From positions 1-63,264 of the IMG/VR virus record IMGVR_UViG_3300036770_000545: DNA of 63,264 bases; one strand, written 5' to 3'. Below the pieces are notes generated by a model. That model had not been told where the DNA came from. It saw only the letters and a program-made list of their open reading frames with translations, and made no database searches. This DNA is from a virus. The position numbers and the translations under genes are program-made. Below, one piece after another: positions 15,352-22,677 of the stretch (within the stretch, counting starts at the first letter, position 1; every line of letters begins with the position of its first letter).

Positions 15352-15600
15352 ATGAAGAAAGCAATTGTCAGAGTGGGATACACCCAGTTCGTACTGGATA
15401 CGCCGAAAGCCCTAGCATTTTTAGAGTTGCTGGCCGAAGCAGAAATCTACGAAGAGAAGTGGAAGAAGAAGGAGGATGGCGGGACGACTCACCATGTCTA
15501 CCCGCAAGACACCAACGACAGCATTCGGCAGTTGCAGATTGTGCCGACTGCGTTCTACCACATGGCGAAGATGGCGGGGCGACCCGATAGGGAGAGTTGA
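15352..15600 (+). CDS. Small protein, unknown function
   Basis: 82 aa from ATG 15352, 4 bp after the VWA stop. Begins MKKAIVRVGYTQFVLDTPKA; a helical segment follows (LAFLELLAEAEIYEEKWKKK). Found in the same operon; no family recognised. Confidence 0.65.
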   Translation: MKKAIVRVGYTQFVLDTPKALAFLELLAEAEIYEEKWKKKEDGGTTHHVYPQDTNDSIRQLQIVPTAFYHMAKMAGRPDRES

Positions 15601-15601
15601 T

Positions 15602-15742
15602 ATGACTGACCAAGAAAAAATCGAATTGGCATTTGATTTACTAGCGGATGCAGAAGTTATGCATGAGTTTGATGACTGTCTGTGGGTGAAGGTTGACCGA
15701 GAGTTGTGGGAGGAGTTTCAAAAAGCGGGAGGTACAAAATGA
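15602..15742 (+). CDS. Very small acidic protein (46 aa)
   Basis: ATG 15602 follows GGGAGAGTTGAT. Begins MTDQEKIELAFDLLADAEVM. Overlaps the next gene by 4 bp. Function unknown. Confidence 0.6.
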   Translation: MTDQEKIELAFDLLADAEVMHEFDDCLWVKVDRELWEEFQKAGGTK

Positions 15743-15915
15743 CTGAATTACTAGCGGTAAGCGTGACGGCAAACCTGTTTCTAATCTTCAGTTACATGAA
15801 GATGCGGTTTCATTGCCGAGTTGTATCGGAGTTGTTGAAAGGGATTGCTTGTGGCGAAGTCGAGCTGGTGGCTAACGAGCAAGGTAGTTTTGAAGTACGA
15901 GTAAACAAAACCTAA
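15739..15915 (+). CDS. Small protein with an N-terminal hydrophobic segment
   Basis: 58 aa from ATG 15739 (GGGAGG upstream). Residues 2-18 (TELLAVSVTANLFLIFS) could anchor it in the membrane, with a soluble, mildly acidic tail. Its TAA stop lies within the palindrome at 15912. Confidence 0.6.
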   Translation: MTELLAVSVTANLFLIFSYMKMRFHCRVVSELLKGIACGEVELVANEQGSFEVRVNKT

Positions 15916-15943
15916 CAATGTTAGTTGACGAAGGAGCGAACCC

Positions 15944-16801
15944 ATGAGTATTACATCTAGTGCAGTACAGGTAGAAATGAATATCTCTGTGTGGACTGCC
16001 AACAAGTTGGACAAGTCTGCAACCGAGAAGGTGGTAGCAGATAACTCTGCGGTGCAAAACGCCGCCCAAGTTCGTAAGAACCTGATGGCAGGCACGAGCC
16101 TACGGAAAGACATCTCTGACTATGCGGCGGGATGTCGCCTGTGGCACAACACCCGTACTCTGCCATGGGCAGACAAAGGGGCACGACTGTTGTCTACCAG
16201 TCTGTTCTTGGACTACAAGACGGAGGCAAACATTCGGCGGGACACCTTCAACAAGATGGTGGATAACTTCTGCACTAACTACCCCGCGCTGGTGCAGACA
16301 TCGCATAACTACCTTGGCACTCTGTTCAACCCCGAGGACTACCCGAGCGTTGACGAAGTGCGAAGCAAGTTCGGCTTCAGGCTAGTGTTTAGCCCTGTGC
16401 CTGAGTCGGGCGACTTTCGGTTGCAGGTAGCCGAGCAAGACTTACAAGACCTACGCCAGCAGTACGAGGAGAATTTTTCGAGCCGTCTCGCTGACGCTAT
16501 GCGTGAACCATGGGACAGACTCCACAAGTTGCTGATTGGCATGAGCGAGAAGTTGACGGATGTCGAGGGTGATGACGAGAGCAAGAAGCGTTACCACGAT
16601 ACCCTCATTACAAACGCGCAGACTCTGTGTTCCCTGCTGACGCACTTGAATGTGACGAAAGACCCCAAGTTGGAGCAGGCGCGGCGTGACCTTGAACTAA
16701 CAATGTTAGGTGCTGACATTGATGCAATCAAAGAGAGTCCCGAAGTGCGCAAGGGTATGAAGGACAAACTGGATGCAATCCTCAAGCAGTATGAATGGTA
16801 A
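15944..16801 (+). CDS. Early phage protein, unknown function
   Basis: 285 aa; AAGGAG lies upstream of ATG 15944. Mixed fold: an N-terminal part with VWTANKLDKSATEKVVADN and a long helical C-terminal half (QQYEENFSSRLADAMREPWD). Residues near 225-260 carry DPKLEQARRDLELTMLG, where the palindrome at 16697 encodes LTMLG. Similar proteins occur in aquatic phages without assignment. Confidence 0.65.
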   Translation: MSITSSAVQVEMNISVWTANKLDKSATEKVVADNSAVQNAAQVRKNLMAGTSLRKDISDYAAGCRLWHNTRTLPWADKGARLLSTSLFLDYKTEANIRRDTFNKMVDNFCTNYPALVQTSHNYLGTLFNPEDYPSVDEVRSKFGFRLVFSPVPESGDFRLQVAEQDLQDLRQQYEENFSSRLADAMREPWDRLHKLLIGMSEKLTDVEGDDESKKRYHDTLITNAQTLCSLLTHLNVTKDPKLEQARRDLELTMLGADIDAIKESPEVRKGMKDKLDAILKQYEW

Positions 16802-16811
16802 GGAGAGAACA

Positions 16812-17705
16812 ATGATTGACGAACTTAAGTACAGCTACATCGAACTGACTCTGCCTAACATCGTAGCCCGATGGGAGAAAGGGGACAGCCTGAATGAGAA
16901 TAACCTTCCCACATTTGAGATTGACTCCGACCTCAAGCCTTTTGTGGAAGCCTTGGCTATGAAGTATCCACAATGGCGTTTTGTTTGTAGTAGTTATTGG
17001 AGGCATCGGCGGGGGGATGACGAACCAGTTCATGCGGCGCGGAGGTTCAATGTGTACAACGGGCGTGAAGTGTTGGGCGAGATAAGCACTGACTCGATGC
17101 GCAATGGGAGCGTGTACACAATCTACAACGAGCGTATCGAAAGGAGCAGGTCGCGTGGTCGTGTGACTAAGACCAAGGACTTGAACAAGGCGGTCAAGAT
17201 TGTCGGCAAGATGTTTGGGTCTAAGACGATAGAAGAAAGAATGCTTGGGGTTATGGAGGAGGGCGGTGCTATCGTTTCGCAAGTGTATCGTGACAGGTGG
17301 TACAAGTTTGATTCTACCTACTCAGACATCACTTCTAAGTTGGTTCCGTATGTCATTGCTAACTGGGATGTCATATCTGAAGAAGCCTTAAAGGAGAATG
17401 CAGACCCTAACATTGTTAGTTCGTTTACAAATATATACAACGAGCATCAAGCCATGAAAGGAATCCAAGAATGTCTAGCAAAAAGTGCAGGGGTTGCGGT
17501 GTTAATTCATGGCAAAGATTATGCCGTGACAAAAGTAAACGCAAGCGTATCGGACGAAACTACCCTCTACACAACCGAAACACTACCGCTCCATATTAAG
17601 TCGGCAATAGGTATGCTCAAGTTGTTGGAACCGAAAAACTTTATCGGTGGCGTTGGCGTTAAAATCTCCGATGAATCATTCTTTGTGGTCAAGGAGGAAG
17701 CATGA
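16812..17705 (+). CDS. Early phage protein, unknown function
   Basis: 297 aa from ATG 16812 with AAGGAGAG upstream. It starts MIDELKYSYIELTLPNIVAR, has a basic centre (ERSRSRGRVTKTKDLNKAV) and a beta-rich C-terminus. The palindrome copy at 17407 encodes PNIVS. It overlaps the ribbon-helix-helix gene by 4 bp. Confidence 0.65.
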   Translation: MIDELKYSYIELTLPNIVARWEKGDSLNENNLPTFEIDSDLKPFVEALAMKYPQWRFVCSSYWRHRRGDDEPVHAARRFNVYNGREVLGEISTDSMRNGSVYTIYNERIERSRSRGRVTKTKDLNKAVKIVGKMFGSKTIEERMLGVMEEGGAIVSQVYRDRWYKFDSTYSDITSKLVPYVIANWDVISEEALKENADPNIVSSFTNIYNEHQAMKGIQECLAKSAGVAVLIHGKDYAVTKVNASVSDETTLYTTETLPLHIKSAIGMLKLLEPKNFIGGVGVKISDESFFVVKEEA

Positions 17706-17917
17706 GCAACGAGATGCCAACCAAGCGGGTACGGGGCAAAGGGAAGAACCCTGCTAAAGCCCATGTGAACCTACGACTGCCGGTAGAAGTGTTAGAGTTT
17801 TATAAAGAATTCCCCAATTACACGGGGAAGATGCGAGAAGTACTTGTTAACTACCAAAAGGAGCATGACCATGAAAAAGTCTCTAGCGATTCTTTGCGCA
17901 ATGATGATGAGCAGTAG
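17702..17917 (+). CDS. Putative ribbon-helix-helix (BrnA/CopG-like) DNA-binding protein
   Basis: 71 aa. After a basic tail (MPTKRVRGKGKNPAK), residues 21-53 read AHVNLRLPVEVLEFYKEFP then GKMREVLVNYQKE: a beta strand followed by two helices as in RHH proteins such as BrnA antitoxins. RHH dimers bind short palindromes, so it is a candidate reader of CTAACANTGTTAG. Start is in an ATGA overlap with the previous gene. Confidence 0.6.
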   Translation: MSNEMPTKRVRGKGKNPAKAHVNLRLPVEVLEFYKEFPNYTGKMREVLVNYQKEHDHEKVSSDSLRNDDEQ

Positions 17918-18014
17918 CGTTCTCGCCGCTGTTAAGTGCGAGCCAAGCCCACGCGGCGGCATGTGCTGTTGGGATACTAAAGTAGATGGCCCGTTCAGAC
18001 CTTTAGGTTGCTAA
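17871..18014 (+). CDS. Small secreted Cys-containing peptide (47 aa)
   Basis: ATG 17871 has AAAGGAG 8 bp upstream. Residues 1-20 (MKKSLAILCAMMMSSSVLAA) form a clear signal peptide with an A-x-A-type cleavage site; the mature 27 residues carry four Cys (VKCEPSPRGGMCCWD..., ending GC). It overlaps the RHH gene by 47 bp in another frame. A periplasmic or surface role in excluding other phages is a guess. Confidence 0.65.
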   Translation: MKKSLAILCAMMMSSSVLAAVKCEPSPRGGMCCWDTKVDGPFRPLGC

Positions 18015-18029
18015 TAATGTAAGCACTGC

Positions 18030-18042
18030 CTAACATTGTTAG
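18030..18042. promoter_or_regulatory. Palindrome between operons, before a terminator and promoter
   Basis: CTAACATTGTTAG lies 16 bp after the secreted-peptide stop and 49 bp upstream of the -35 box of the next promoter. A degenerate copy (CTAATAATGTAAG) precedes it at 18011. Confidence 0.6.
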
Positions 18043-18053
18043 GTCGTTTCCAA

Positions 18054-18076
18054 CCCGCCCAAGTGGCGGGTTTTTT
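18054..18076 (+). terminator. Rho-independent terminator
   Basis: CCCGCC (18054-18059), a 5-nt loop, GGCGGG (18065-18070) and six T. Confidence 0.9.
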
Positions 18077-18090
18077 ATTATCTAAAAGGT

Positions 18091-18118
18091 TTGACAAAGT
18101 CCAAAGATGTGCTATCAT
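18091..18118 (+). promoter_or_regulatory. Promoter of the second family (class B)
   Basis: TTGACA (18091-18096), 16 bp, TATCAT (18113-18118). The core TTTGACAAAGTC, then AAAG and TGTGCTAT, is shared with the promoter at 28062. The predicted start of transcription falls on or next to ATG 18126. Confidence 0.8.
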
Positions 18119-18125
18119 TACGCAC

Positions 18126-18449
18126 ATGGCAAGCACCCCTGAGAAGAAGGTCAAAGACCAAGTAGTCAAAACGCTGAAGGCAAATAGCGTGTACTATTTT
18201 TTCCCTGCTACTTACGGCATGGGGCGGTCAGGTGTGCCAGACATCATCTGTTGCGTTGAGGGGCGCTTCCTTGCTATCGAGTGCAAGGCAGGCAAGAACA
18301 AGCCCACGGCGCTACAGGAGCGGGAGATGTCTGCGATTGTATCTGCTGGTGGGAGTGCAATAGTGGTTAACGAAGAGAACCTACATGAAGTAGGTCAGAT
18401 ACTACAACTACTCAAGGAATACGATGGACGACCCAATACTGACGATTAG
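18126..18449 (+). CDS. VRR-NUC domain nuclease
   Basis: 107 aa. The PD-(D/E)XK-type motif is SGVPDIICCVEGRFLAIECK: Asp in GVPD near residue 39 and E-x-K near 51-53, followed by TALQEREM with the conserved Gln. Such small nucleases act on branched or replicating DNA. No ribosome binding site is seen and the -10 box ends 7 bp before the ATG, so the mRNA is probably leaderless. Confidence 0.85.
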   Translation: MASTPEKKVKDQVVKTLKANSVYYFFPATYGMGRSGVPDIICCVEGRFLAIECKAGKNKPTALQEREMSAIVSAGGSAIVVNEENLHEVGQILQLLKEYDGRPNTDD

Positions 18450-18801
18450 AAACAAAGGCGTTCAGATTCTACTGAACCGCATGGAGTCTAACCCCGAAGA
18501 GTTTACGGCTAGACCTAACAGAACATTGATGGCAGAAAACAGGTGGGAGTGGGTTATTGATAAGGTGATAAACCGAATCGACAACAACCACAAGAACACC
18601 GACAACTACCGAATGCAATTACGCTTTCTCACTAACGAGGAAGTGGAAGCCCTGTACGACAAGTATATGTCTATCCAAGGTGAGGCGTTTACAAAAGCCA
18701 TCATGCAAGAACTACTTGAAGAGGCTAACGAAAGAGAGCAAGAGGCTAACATTGTTAGGTCTGCTCCGATGATGGTCGCCAATTCTCCTCGCGTCCGATG
18801 A
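18424..18801 (+). CDS. Small helical protein, unknown function
   Basis: 125 aa from ATG 18424 (AAGGA upstream), overlapping the nuclease gene by 26 bp. Mostly helical and charged; it carries RLTNEEVEALYD-like segments (FLTNEEVEALYDKYMS). The last palindrome of the array (18745) encodes NIVR near its end. Confidence 0.6.
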   Translation: MDDPILTIRNKGVQILLNRMESNPEEFTARPNRTLMAENRWEWVIDKVINRIDNNHKNTDNYRMQLRFLTNEEVEALYDKYMSIQGEAFTKAIMQELLEEANEREQEANIVRSAPMMVANSPRVR

Positions 18802-18847
18802 TAGTGACCAAAAAGAGTGGTACTCAACAACAAGGCGGTGCAAGCAC

Positions 18848-20671
18848 ATGCAAATTTTAACGATAGATTTTGAAACTTTTTACGACCGGGACTTTTCCCT
18901 GTCAAAAATGACTACGGAGGAGTACATCCGTTCAGAGCAGTTTGAAACGATTGGTGTGGCTGTCAAGGTTGGTGACGGAAAGACAGAGTGGTTTAGTGGT
19001 ACTCACCAAGACACACTGGAATTCTTGTGGAAATTTGACTGGGAGAACTCAATTGCGCTTGCACACAATGCTATGTTCGATATGGCAATCCTCAATTGGC
19101 GCTTTGGCATCTCTCCTAAAAAGATTGCTGATACTTTATCTATGGCCCGGGCGATACACGGAACCGAAGTCGGAGGAAGCCTTGCCGCACTGGCGTCACA
19201 TTATCAACTCGGAACAAAAGGAACGGAGGTAGTCAATGCGCTGGGCAAAAGACGAATTGATTTTTCTCCTGAAGATATGTCCCGGTACGGTGATTACTGT
19301 ATTAACGATGTCAATCTTACTTACGATCTTTTTGGTTGTCTTGTTGCTGACTTTCCCGTAAGCGAACTTAATCTGATTGACCTTACGATACGGATGTTCA
19401 CCGAACCCGTACTGGAACTCGACAAAAACATTTTGAAAGGGCACTTGCGTGAAGTGCAAGACTCCAAGGCTCGGCTCATGGAGGGTATTGACGAGAACCG
19501 CGATGTGCTGATGAGCAACCCACAGTTTGCTGAACTGTTACGCAAGCAGGGCGTTGAACCCCCCATCAAGATTAGTCCCCTTACAAACAAAGAAACCTAC
19601 GCTTTCTCCAAGACTGACGAGGAGTTCAAGGCGTTACTAGAGCATGAAAACGAGGCGGTGCAAGCCCTTGTTGCGGCTCGGTTGGGAGTCAAGTCAACCA
19701 TCGAAGAGACACGCACCCAACGATTTATTGAGATTGCGGATCGGGGTTTACTACCCATCCCCCTACGCTACTATGCGGCACACACGGGGCGTTGGGGTGG
19801 TGATGACAAGGTCAACATGCAGAACCTTCCTCGGACCTCTCCGCTTAAACGTGCCATCCTCGCACCGAAGAACTACAAGATAATTGACTCCGACTCCTCA
19901 CAAATTGAAGCCCGTACGCTGGCATGGCTGGCAGAGCAGAACGACTTGGTCGATGCTTTCGACAAAGGTGAGGACGTTTACAGGATTATGGCTTCTGCCA
20001 TCTACGGCAAAGACATAGATCAGATTAACAAAGATGAGCGGTTTGTAGGCAAGACAACAATTCTCGGTGCGGGATACGGCATGGGGCCTGCTAAGTTTCG
20101 TACTCAGTTAAAAGTCTTTGGCGTTGACCTTTCGGAAGATGAGTGCAAACGCATCATCTCGGTGTATCGAGAGACTTACCCCCGCATCCCACTGTTGTGG
20201 AAAGAAGCAAGCAATGCGTTGCTAGCCATAGCAAACGAGCAGACCGCCCCACTGGGAAGAGCAGGAGTGCTTGCTGTGGAGGGGAGCAAAGGTATTAAGT
20301 TGCCTAACGGGCTATACGTTAAGTACCCAAACCTGCGGCGTTGGGTCAATGACCAAGGTAAAGAAGAACTGGTGTACGACACAAAGCGTGGCAAAGCGGT
20401 GATTCCCAACCGCATCTACGGGGGCAAAGTAATTGAGAACGTGTGTCAAGCCCTTGCGCGTATCGCCATCGGTGAGCAGATGTTAATGATCTCTAAAAAG
20501 TACCGCGTGGTCATGACGGTACATGACGCTATCGCTTGCATAGTCCCCGAACATGAAGGAGAAACGGGGCAAGAGTTTGTAGAAATGTGCATGCGTATTC
20601 GCCCCAAGTGGGCACCTGACCTTCCGCTGAACTGCGAGTCTGGCGTAGGTCGTTCTTATGGAGACTGTTGA
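18848..20671 (+). CDS. DNA polymerase, family A, with 3'-5' exonuclease
   Basis: 607 aa. Exonuclease motifs: DFETF (7-11), HNAMFDMAIL near 75 and YCINDVNLTYD near 147. Polymerase motifs: A, DSDSSQIEAR near 346; B, KTTILGAGYG near 400-410; C, VHDAIA near 559. It is of the short T7-like layout without a 5' nuclease domain and is the replicative polymerase of the phage. The third TGATAGTGACCA repeat (18799) lies just upstream. Confidence 0.9.
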   Translation: MQILTIDFETFYDRDFSLSKMTTEEYIRSEQFETIGVAVKVGDGKTEWFSGTHQDTLEFLWKFDWENSIALAHNAMFDMAILNWRFGISPKKIADTLSMARAIHGTEVGGSLAALASHYQLGTKGTEVVNALGKRRIDFSPEDMSRYGDYCINDVNLTYDLFGCLVADFPVSELNLIDLTIRMFTEPVLELDKNILKGHLREVQDSKARLMEGIDENRDVLMSNPQFAELLRKQGVEPPIKISPLTNKETYAFSKTDEEFKALLEHENEAVQALVAARLGVKSTIEETRTQRFIEIADRGLLPIPLRYYAAHTGRWGGDDKVNMQNLPRTSPLKRAILAPKNYKIIDSDSSQIEARTLAWLAEQNDLVDAFDKGEDVYRIMASAIYGKDIDQINKDERFVGKTTILGAGYGMGPAKFRTQLKVFGVDLSEDECKRIISVYRETYPRIPLLWKEASNALLAIANEQTAPLGRAGVLAVEGSKGIKLPNGLYVKYPNLRRWVNDQGKEELVYDTKRGKAVIPNRIYGGKVIENVCQALARIAIGEQMLMISKKYRVVMTVHDAIACIVPEHEGETGQEFVEMCMRIRPKWAPDLPLNCESGVGRSYGDC

Positions 20672-20880
20672 TGGACATTAACAAGATGATTGACTTTACT
20701 GAACCCTACATGGAAGTTAAAAAAGGAATGGCAAAAGTTCATGAAGCCATGCTTGAAGGGCGGTATATAGATGCAAAGCTTGCCGCCGTGAACGCACTAG
20801 CCGATATGAAACTTATGTTGAACGCAATCATTATTGAGGAAGAAACTTGCAAAAACAAAAACTTCATCCCTCGGGGATGA
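20671..20880 (+). CDS. Small helical protein, unknown function
   Basis: 69 aa from ATG 20671, directly overlapping the polymerase stop. Sequence is amphipathic helical (EVKKGMAKVHEAMLEGRYID). Coupled to the polymerase; role unknown. Confidence 0.6.
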   Translation: MDINKMIDFTEPYMEVKKGMAKVHEAMLEGRYIDAKLAAVNALADMKLMLNAIIIEEETCKNKNFIPRG

Positions 20881-21008
20881 CATGGGAACGCTGGAACTGG
20901 CCCTTTAAAACGCCAGAAGAGCGCAAGCTGGTAACGAAGTACTTCAAAGAGCAGTACCAAAACGAGAAGCGTGAGCAACTCGACAACTTTCAATCTGCAC
21001 CCTTTTAG
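20877..21008 (+). CDS. Very small Trp-rich protein (43 aa)
   Basis: ATG 20877 overlaps the previous stop as ATGA. Reads MTWERWNWPFKTPEERKLVT then a helical end, NFQSAPF. Too short for the usual cut-off but well coupled. Function unknown. Confidence 0.55.
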   Translation: MTWERWNWPFKTPEERKLVTKYFKEQYQNEKREQLDNFQSAPF

Positions 21009-21018
21009 GAGCGAACAA

Positions 21019-21453
21019 ATGAAAAGAGCAACAAGGCGTACTAAAGTCATCAATTTTATTAAAGACAACCCTGACGTTGCAGTTAAAGACGTAGCTAAAA
21101 AGTTTCGGTTGGCTGTCCCGACTATCTACAACATACGCAAGCAAGCGTTGACGGTGGCGGTAGACACCTCGGATGTGCTTACTCAAGAACAAGCTAACGC
21201 AGTTTATCAATCGACATCTAAACGCGCCAAAGCAGACTCTGTGCAATTTGGTGGAGATCACTACGTAGCACTAGGTGTTCAGCCTTGGGCTGCAATGGAA
21301 GCGTGGATGTCTCCCGAAGCGTTTGCCGGTTTCTTGCGTGGTAACGTAATTAAGTACATTGCCCGTACTGAAAAGAAAGGTGGCGTAGAAGATTTACAAA
21401 AAGCTCGCCACTACTTAGACAAACTCATAGAGCTAGTAGAAGCTCACCAGTAA
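21019..21453 (+). CDS. HTH plus DUF3310 (SaV-like) protein
   Basis: 144 aa from ATG 21019 with AGGAGCG upstream. Residues 1-45 form a helix-turn-helix (VKDVAKKFRLAVPTIYNIRK). The C-terminal domain has the DUF3310 signature: FGGDHYVALGVQPWAAMEAW, then GNVIKYIART and ARHYLDKLIEL. DUF3310 proteins are widespread in phages and thought to be nucleotide-related, without proven activity. The fusion with an HTH suggests DNA binding. Confidence 0.8.
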   Translation: MKRATRRTKVINFIKDNPDVAVKDVAKKFRLAVPTIYNIRKQALTVAVDTSDVLTQEQANAVYQSTSKRAKADSVQFGGDHYVALGVQPWAAMEAWMSPEAFAGFLRGNVIKYIARTEKKGGVEDLQKARHYLDKLIELVEAHQ

Positions 21454-21466
21454 TAAAGGAAAGCCC

Positions 21467-21649
21467 ATGAACCAACTTCTGATTAACGCGGTTGAACTTA
21501 ACGCAATGGTGCAAGAGATTAAAGACTTGAAGTCTGAGAATCTTAGATTGAAGCGCCTTCTGGATGAGGAACGTCAGCGCGTGAAACTGTTAACAGACGA
21601 GGTGGCATGGGCTGAGAACGGCTACACCAAGAAGGGGGAAGAAAAGTGA
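21467..21649 (+). CDS. Small coiled-coil protein
   Basis: 60 aa after AAAGGAAAG. A heptad-like region (EIKDLKSENLRLKRLLDEER) covers most of it, similar to a leucine zipper. Function unknown. Confidence 0.6.
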   Translation: MNQLLINAVELNAMVQEIKDLKSENLRLKRLLDEERQRVKLLTDEVAWAENGYTKKGEEK

Positions 21650-21822
21650 AAGACATCGACATGGTTGAAAAGCTGAAGTTGTTTGAGGACACCATGCAAG
21701 TGGTCGATCACTTGAGGATTGCTGGTGAGAAGAACAGTGCCAAGCACCTTCACGAGTTGTGGACACTAGCCAAGCATTTAGGCGCCGAGGTTAAGAGGTT
21801 ACGCAAGGAGAAACAAGCATGA
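21646..21822 (+). CDS. Small helical protein with GTG start (58 aa)
   Basis: GTG 21646 overlaps the previous TGA (GTGA) and has GGGGGA upstream; an ATG at 21661 is the alternative. Ends AEVKRLRKEKQA. It overlaps the next gene by 4 bp. No function recognised. Confidence 0.55.
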   Translation: MKDIDMVEKLKLFEDTMQVVDHLRIAGEKNSAKHLHELWTLAKHLGAEVKRLRKEKQA

Positions 21823-22142
21823 AAGCTCTATTGGCTGGACTGATGTTTGTGTGCACAAGCGTTAGTGCGCAGTATCAAAGTGGCAATGATCTATATAAAG
21901 ACCTCAACTCTTCAAGTGCTCAGCTTAATATGTATGCACTAGGTTATGTCATTGGTGTTGCGGATTCCATCCTAAACATTGCCGTGTGCATTCCTCCTAG
22001 TGTTACGCAGGGGCAGTTGCAAGATGTGATGAAGAACTACTTGCATGCCAATCCTCAGAACAGAGACGTGTCCGCTCATATGTTGGTCATCGCGGCCTTA
22101 GCCCAACACTGGCCCTGCGAAAATAGGAGGAAAAAGTCGTGA
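21819..22142 (+). CDS. Rap1a/Tai-like secreted protein
   Basis: 107 aa. Residues 1-17 (MKALLAGLMFVCTSVSA) are a signal peptide. The mature part has the Rap1a/Tai family features: ALGYVIGVADS, CIPPSVTQGQLQDVMKNYL, HANPQ and AALAQHWPC at the end. Rap1a proteins neutralise secreted Serratia effectors (peptidoglycan amidases) in the periplasm. In a phage it may protect the host wall from another attacker or modulate lysis; this is inference. Confidence 0.75.
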   Translation: MKALLAGLMFVCTSVSAQYQSGNDLYKDLNSSSAQLNMYALGYVIGVADSILNIAVCIPPSVTQGQLQDVMKNYLHANPQNRDVSAHMLVIAALAQHWPCENRRKKS

Positions 22143-22348
22143 GCAACAAAGACACAATCATCGAGGCTTTGACGATGCAATTGAAAATTGAGCGTGAAGG
22201 AAACTTTGCCCTTGCAAAGCTTGCAAAGCGTGAATGGGTTGGATTTACGCACGAAGAACTTGCTTGGCTAAACGAGGCTTTGAATCTTGGCGGTCGGCTT
22301 GCGGTTATTGAAGCCATCGAAGCCAAACTAAAGGAGAAGAACACATGA
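22139..22348 (+). CDS. Small helical protein; C-terminus shared with 24383 gene
   Basis: 69 aa from GTG 22139 with AGGAGG upstream. The C-terminal AVIEAIEAKLKEKNT and the following bases are nearly the same as the end of the gene at 23937..24383, a sign of duplication. Function unknown. Confidence 0.55.
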   Translation: MSNKDTIIEALTMQLKIEREGNFALAKLAKREWVGFTHEELAWLNEALNLGGRLAVIEAIEAKLKEKNT

Positions 22349-22677
22349 GCGACAGATGGATAGCAAAAACTAGAGATGGGTGGTACGCAGTTGGTGAAGG
22401 TGATGTGGAGATTGCGTACTGTAAAAACAGGGGTGATGCGTTGGTGCTCAAGAAGTTAGAGAGTGGCAGTCCAAGACTACGCCGCGTAGGTGAACCCGCT
22501 ACGCTAATAATGTTTGCACATGGAGCGCCAGTGCAGATATACAGGACAGGACAGCGTGGTGTTGTAGCCGGACGCACTGGTGATAACAAGATAATCATTA
22601 ATGGTGAGAACGGACAGATACATAAGTTCCACCCAAGCACTCGTGCCATTCCATTAGACGAAGCGGTGACACTATGA
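22345..22677 (+). CDS. Small protein, unknown function
   Basis: 110 aa, ATGA-coupled. Contains a beta-rich part (GEPATLIMFAHGAPVQIYRT) of no recognised family. Overlaps the next gene by 4 bp. Confidence 0.55.
   Translation: MSDRWIAKTRDGWYAVGEGDVEIAYCKNRGDALVLKKLESGSPRLRRVGEPATLIMFAHGAPVQIYRTGQRGVVAGRTGDNKIIINGENGQIHKFHPSTRAIPLDEAVTL

Larger units (their letters stand above)
8905..18757. repeat. Dispersed array of the 13-bp palindrome CTAACANTGTTAG
   Basis: Perfect copies begin at 8905, 9025, 9599, 9677, 9780, 9915, 10353, 10632, 11930, 12432, 12922, 13642, 14121, 15118, 15912, 16697, 17407, 18030 and 18745 (each 13 bp; the centre base is A, C, G or T). Near-copies are at 10220, 11131 and 13242. 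About half are inside genes, in different reading frames (encoding LTLLG/LTMLG, NNVR or NIVS/NIVR), so the DNA or RNA sequence itself is maintained. I noticed no copy outside this interval. By chance 12 fixed bases should occur far less than once in 63 kb. A dimeric DNA-binding protein site (repressor 'stoperator', KorB/ParB-like site) is the likely explanation. Confidence 0.95.

Noticed and set aside
8905-18757. CRISPR array as explanation of the spaced 13-bp repeats
   Set aside because: Repeats are too short, spacers are irregular and mostly coding, and no cas genes occur. The Cas4-like nuclease alone is common in phages.
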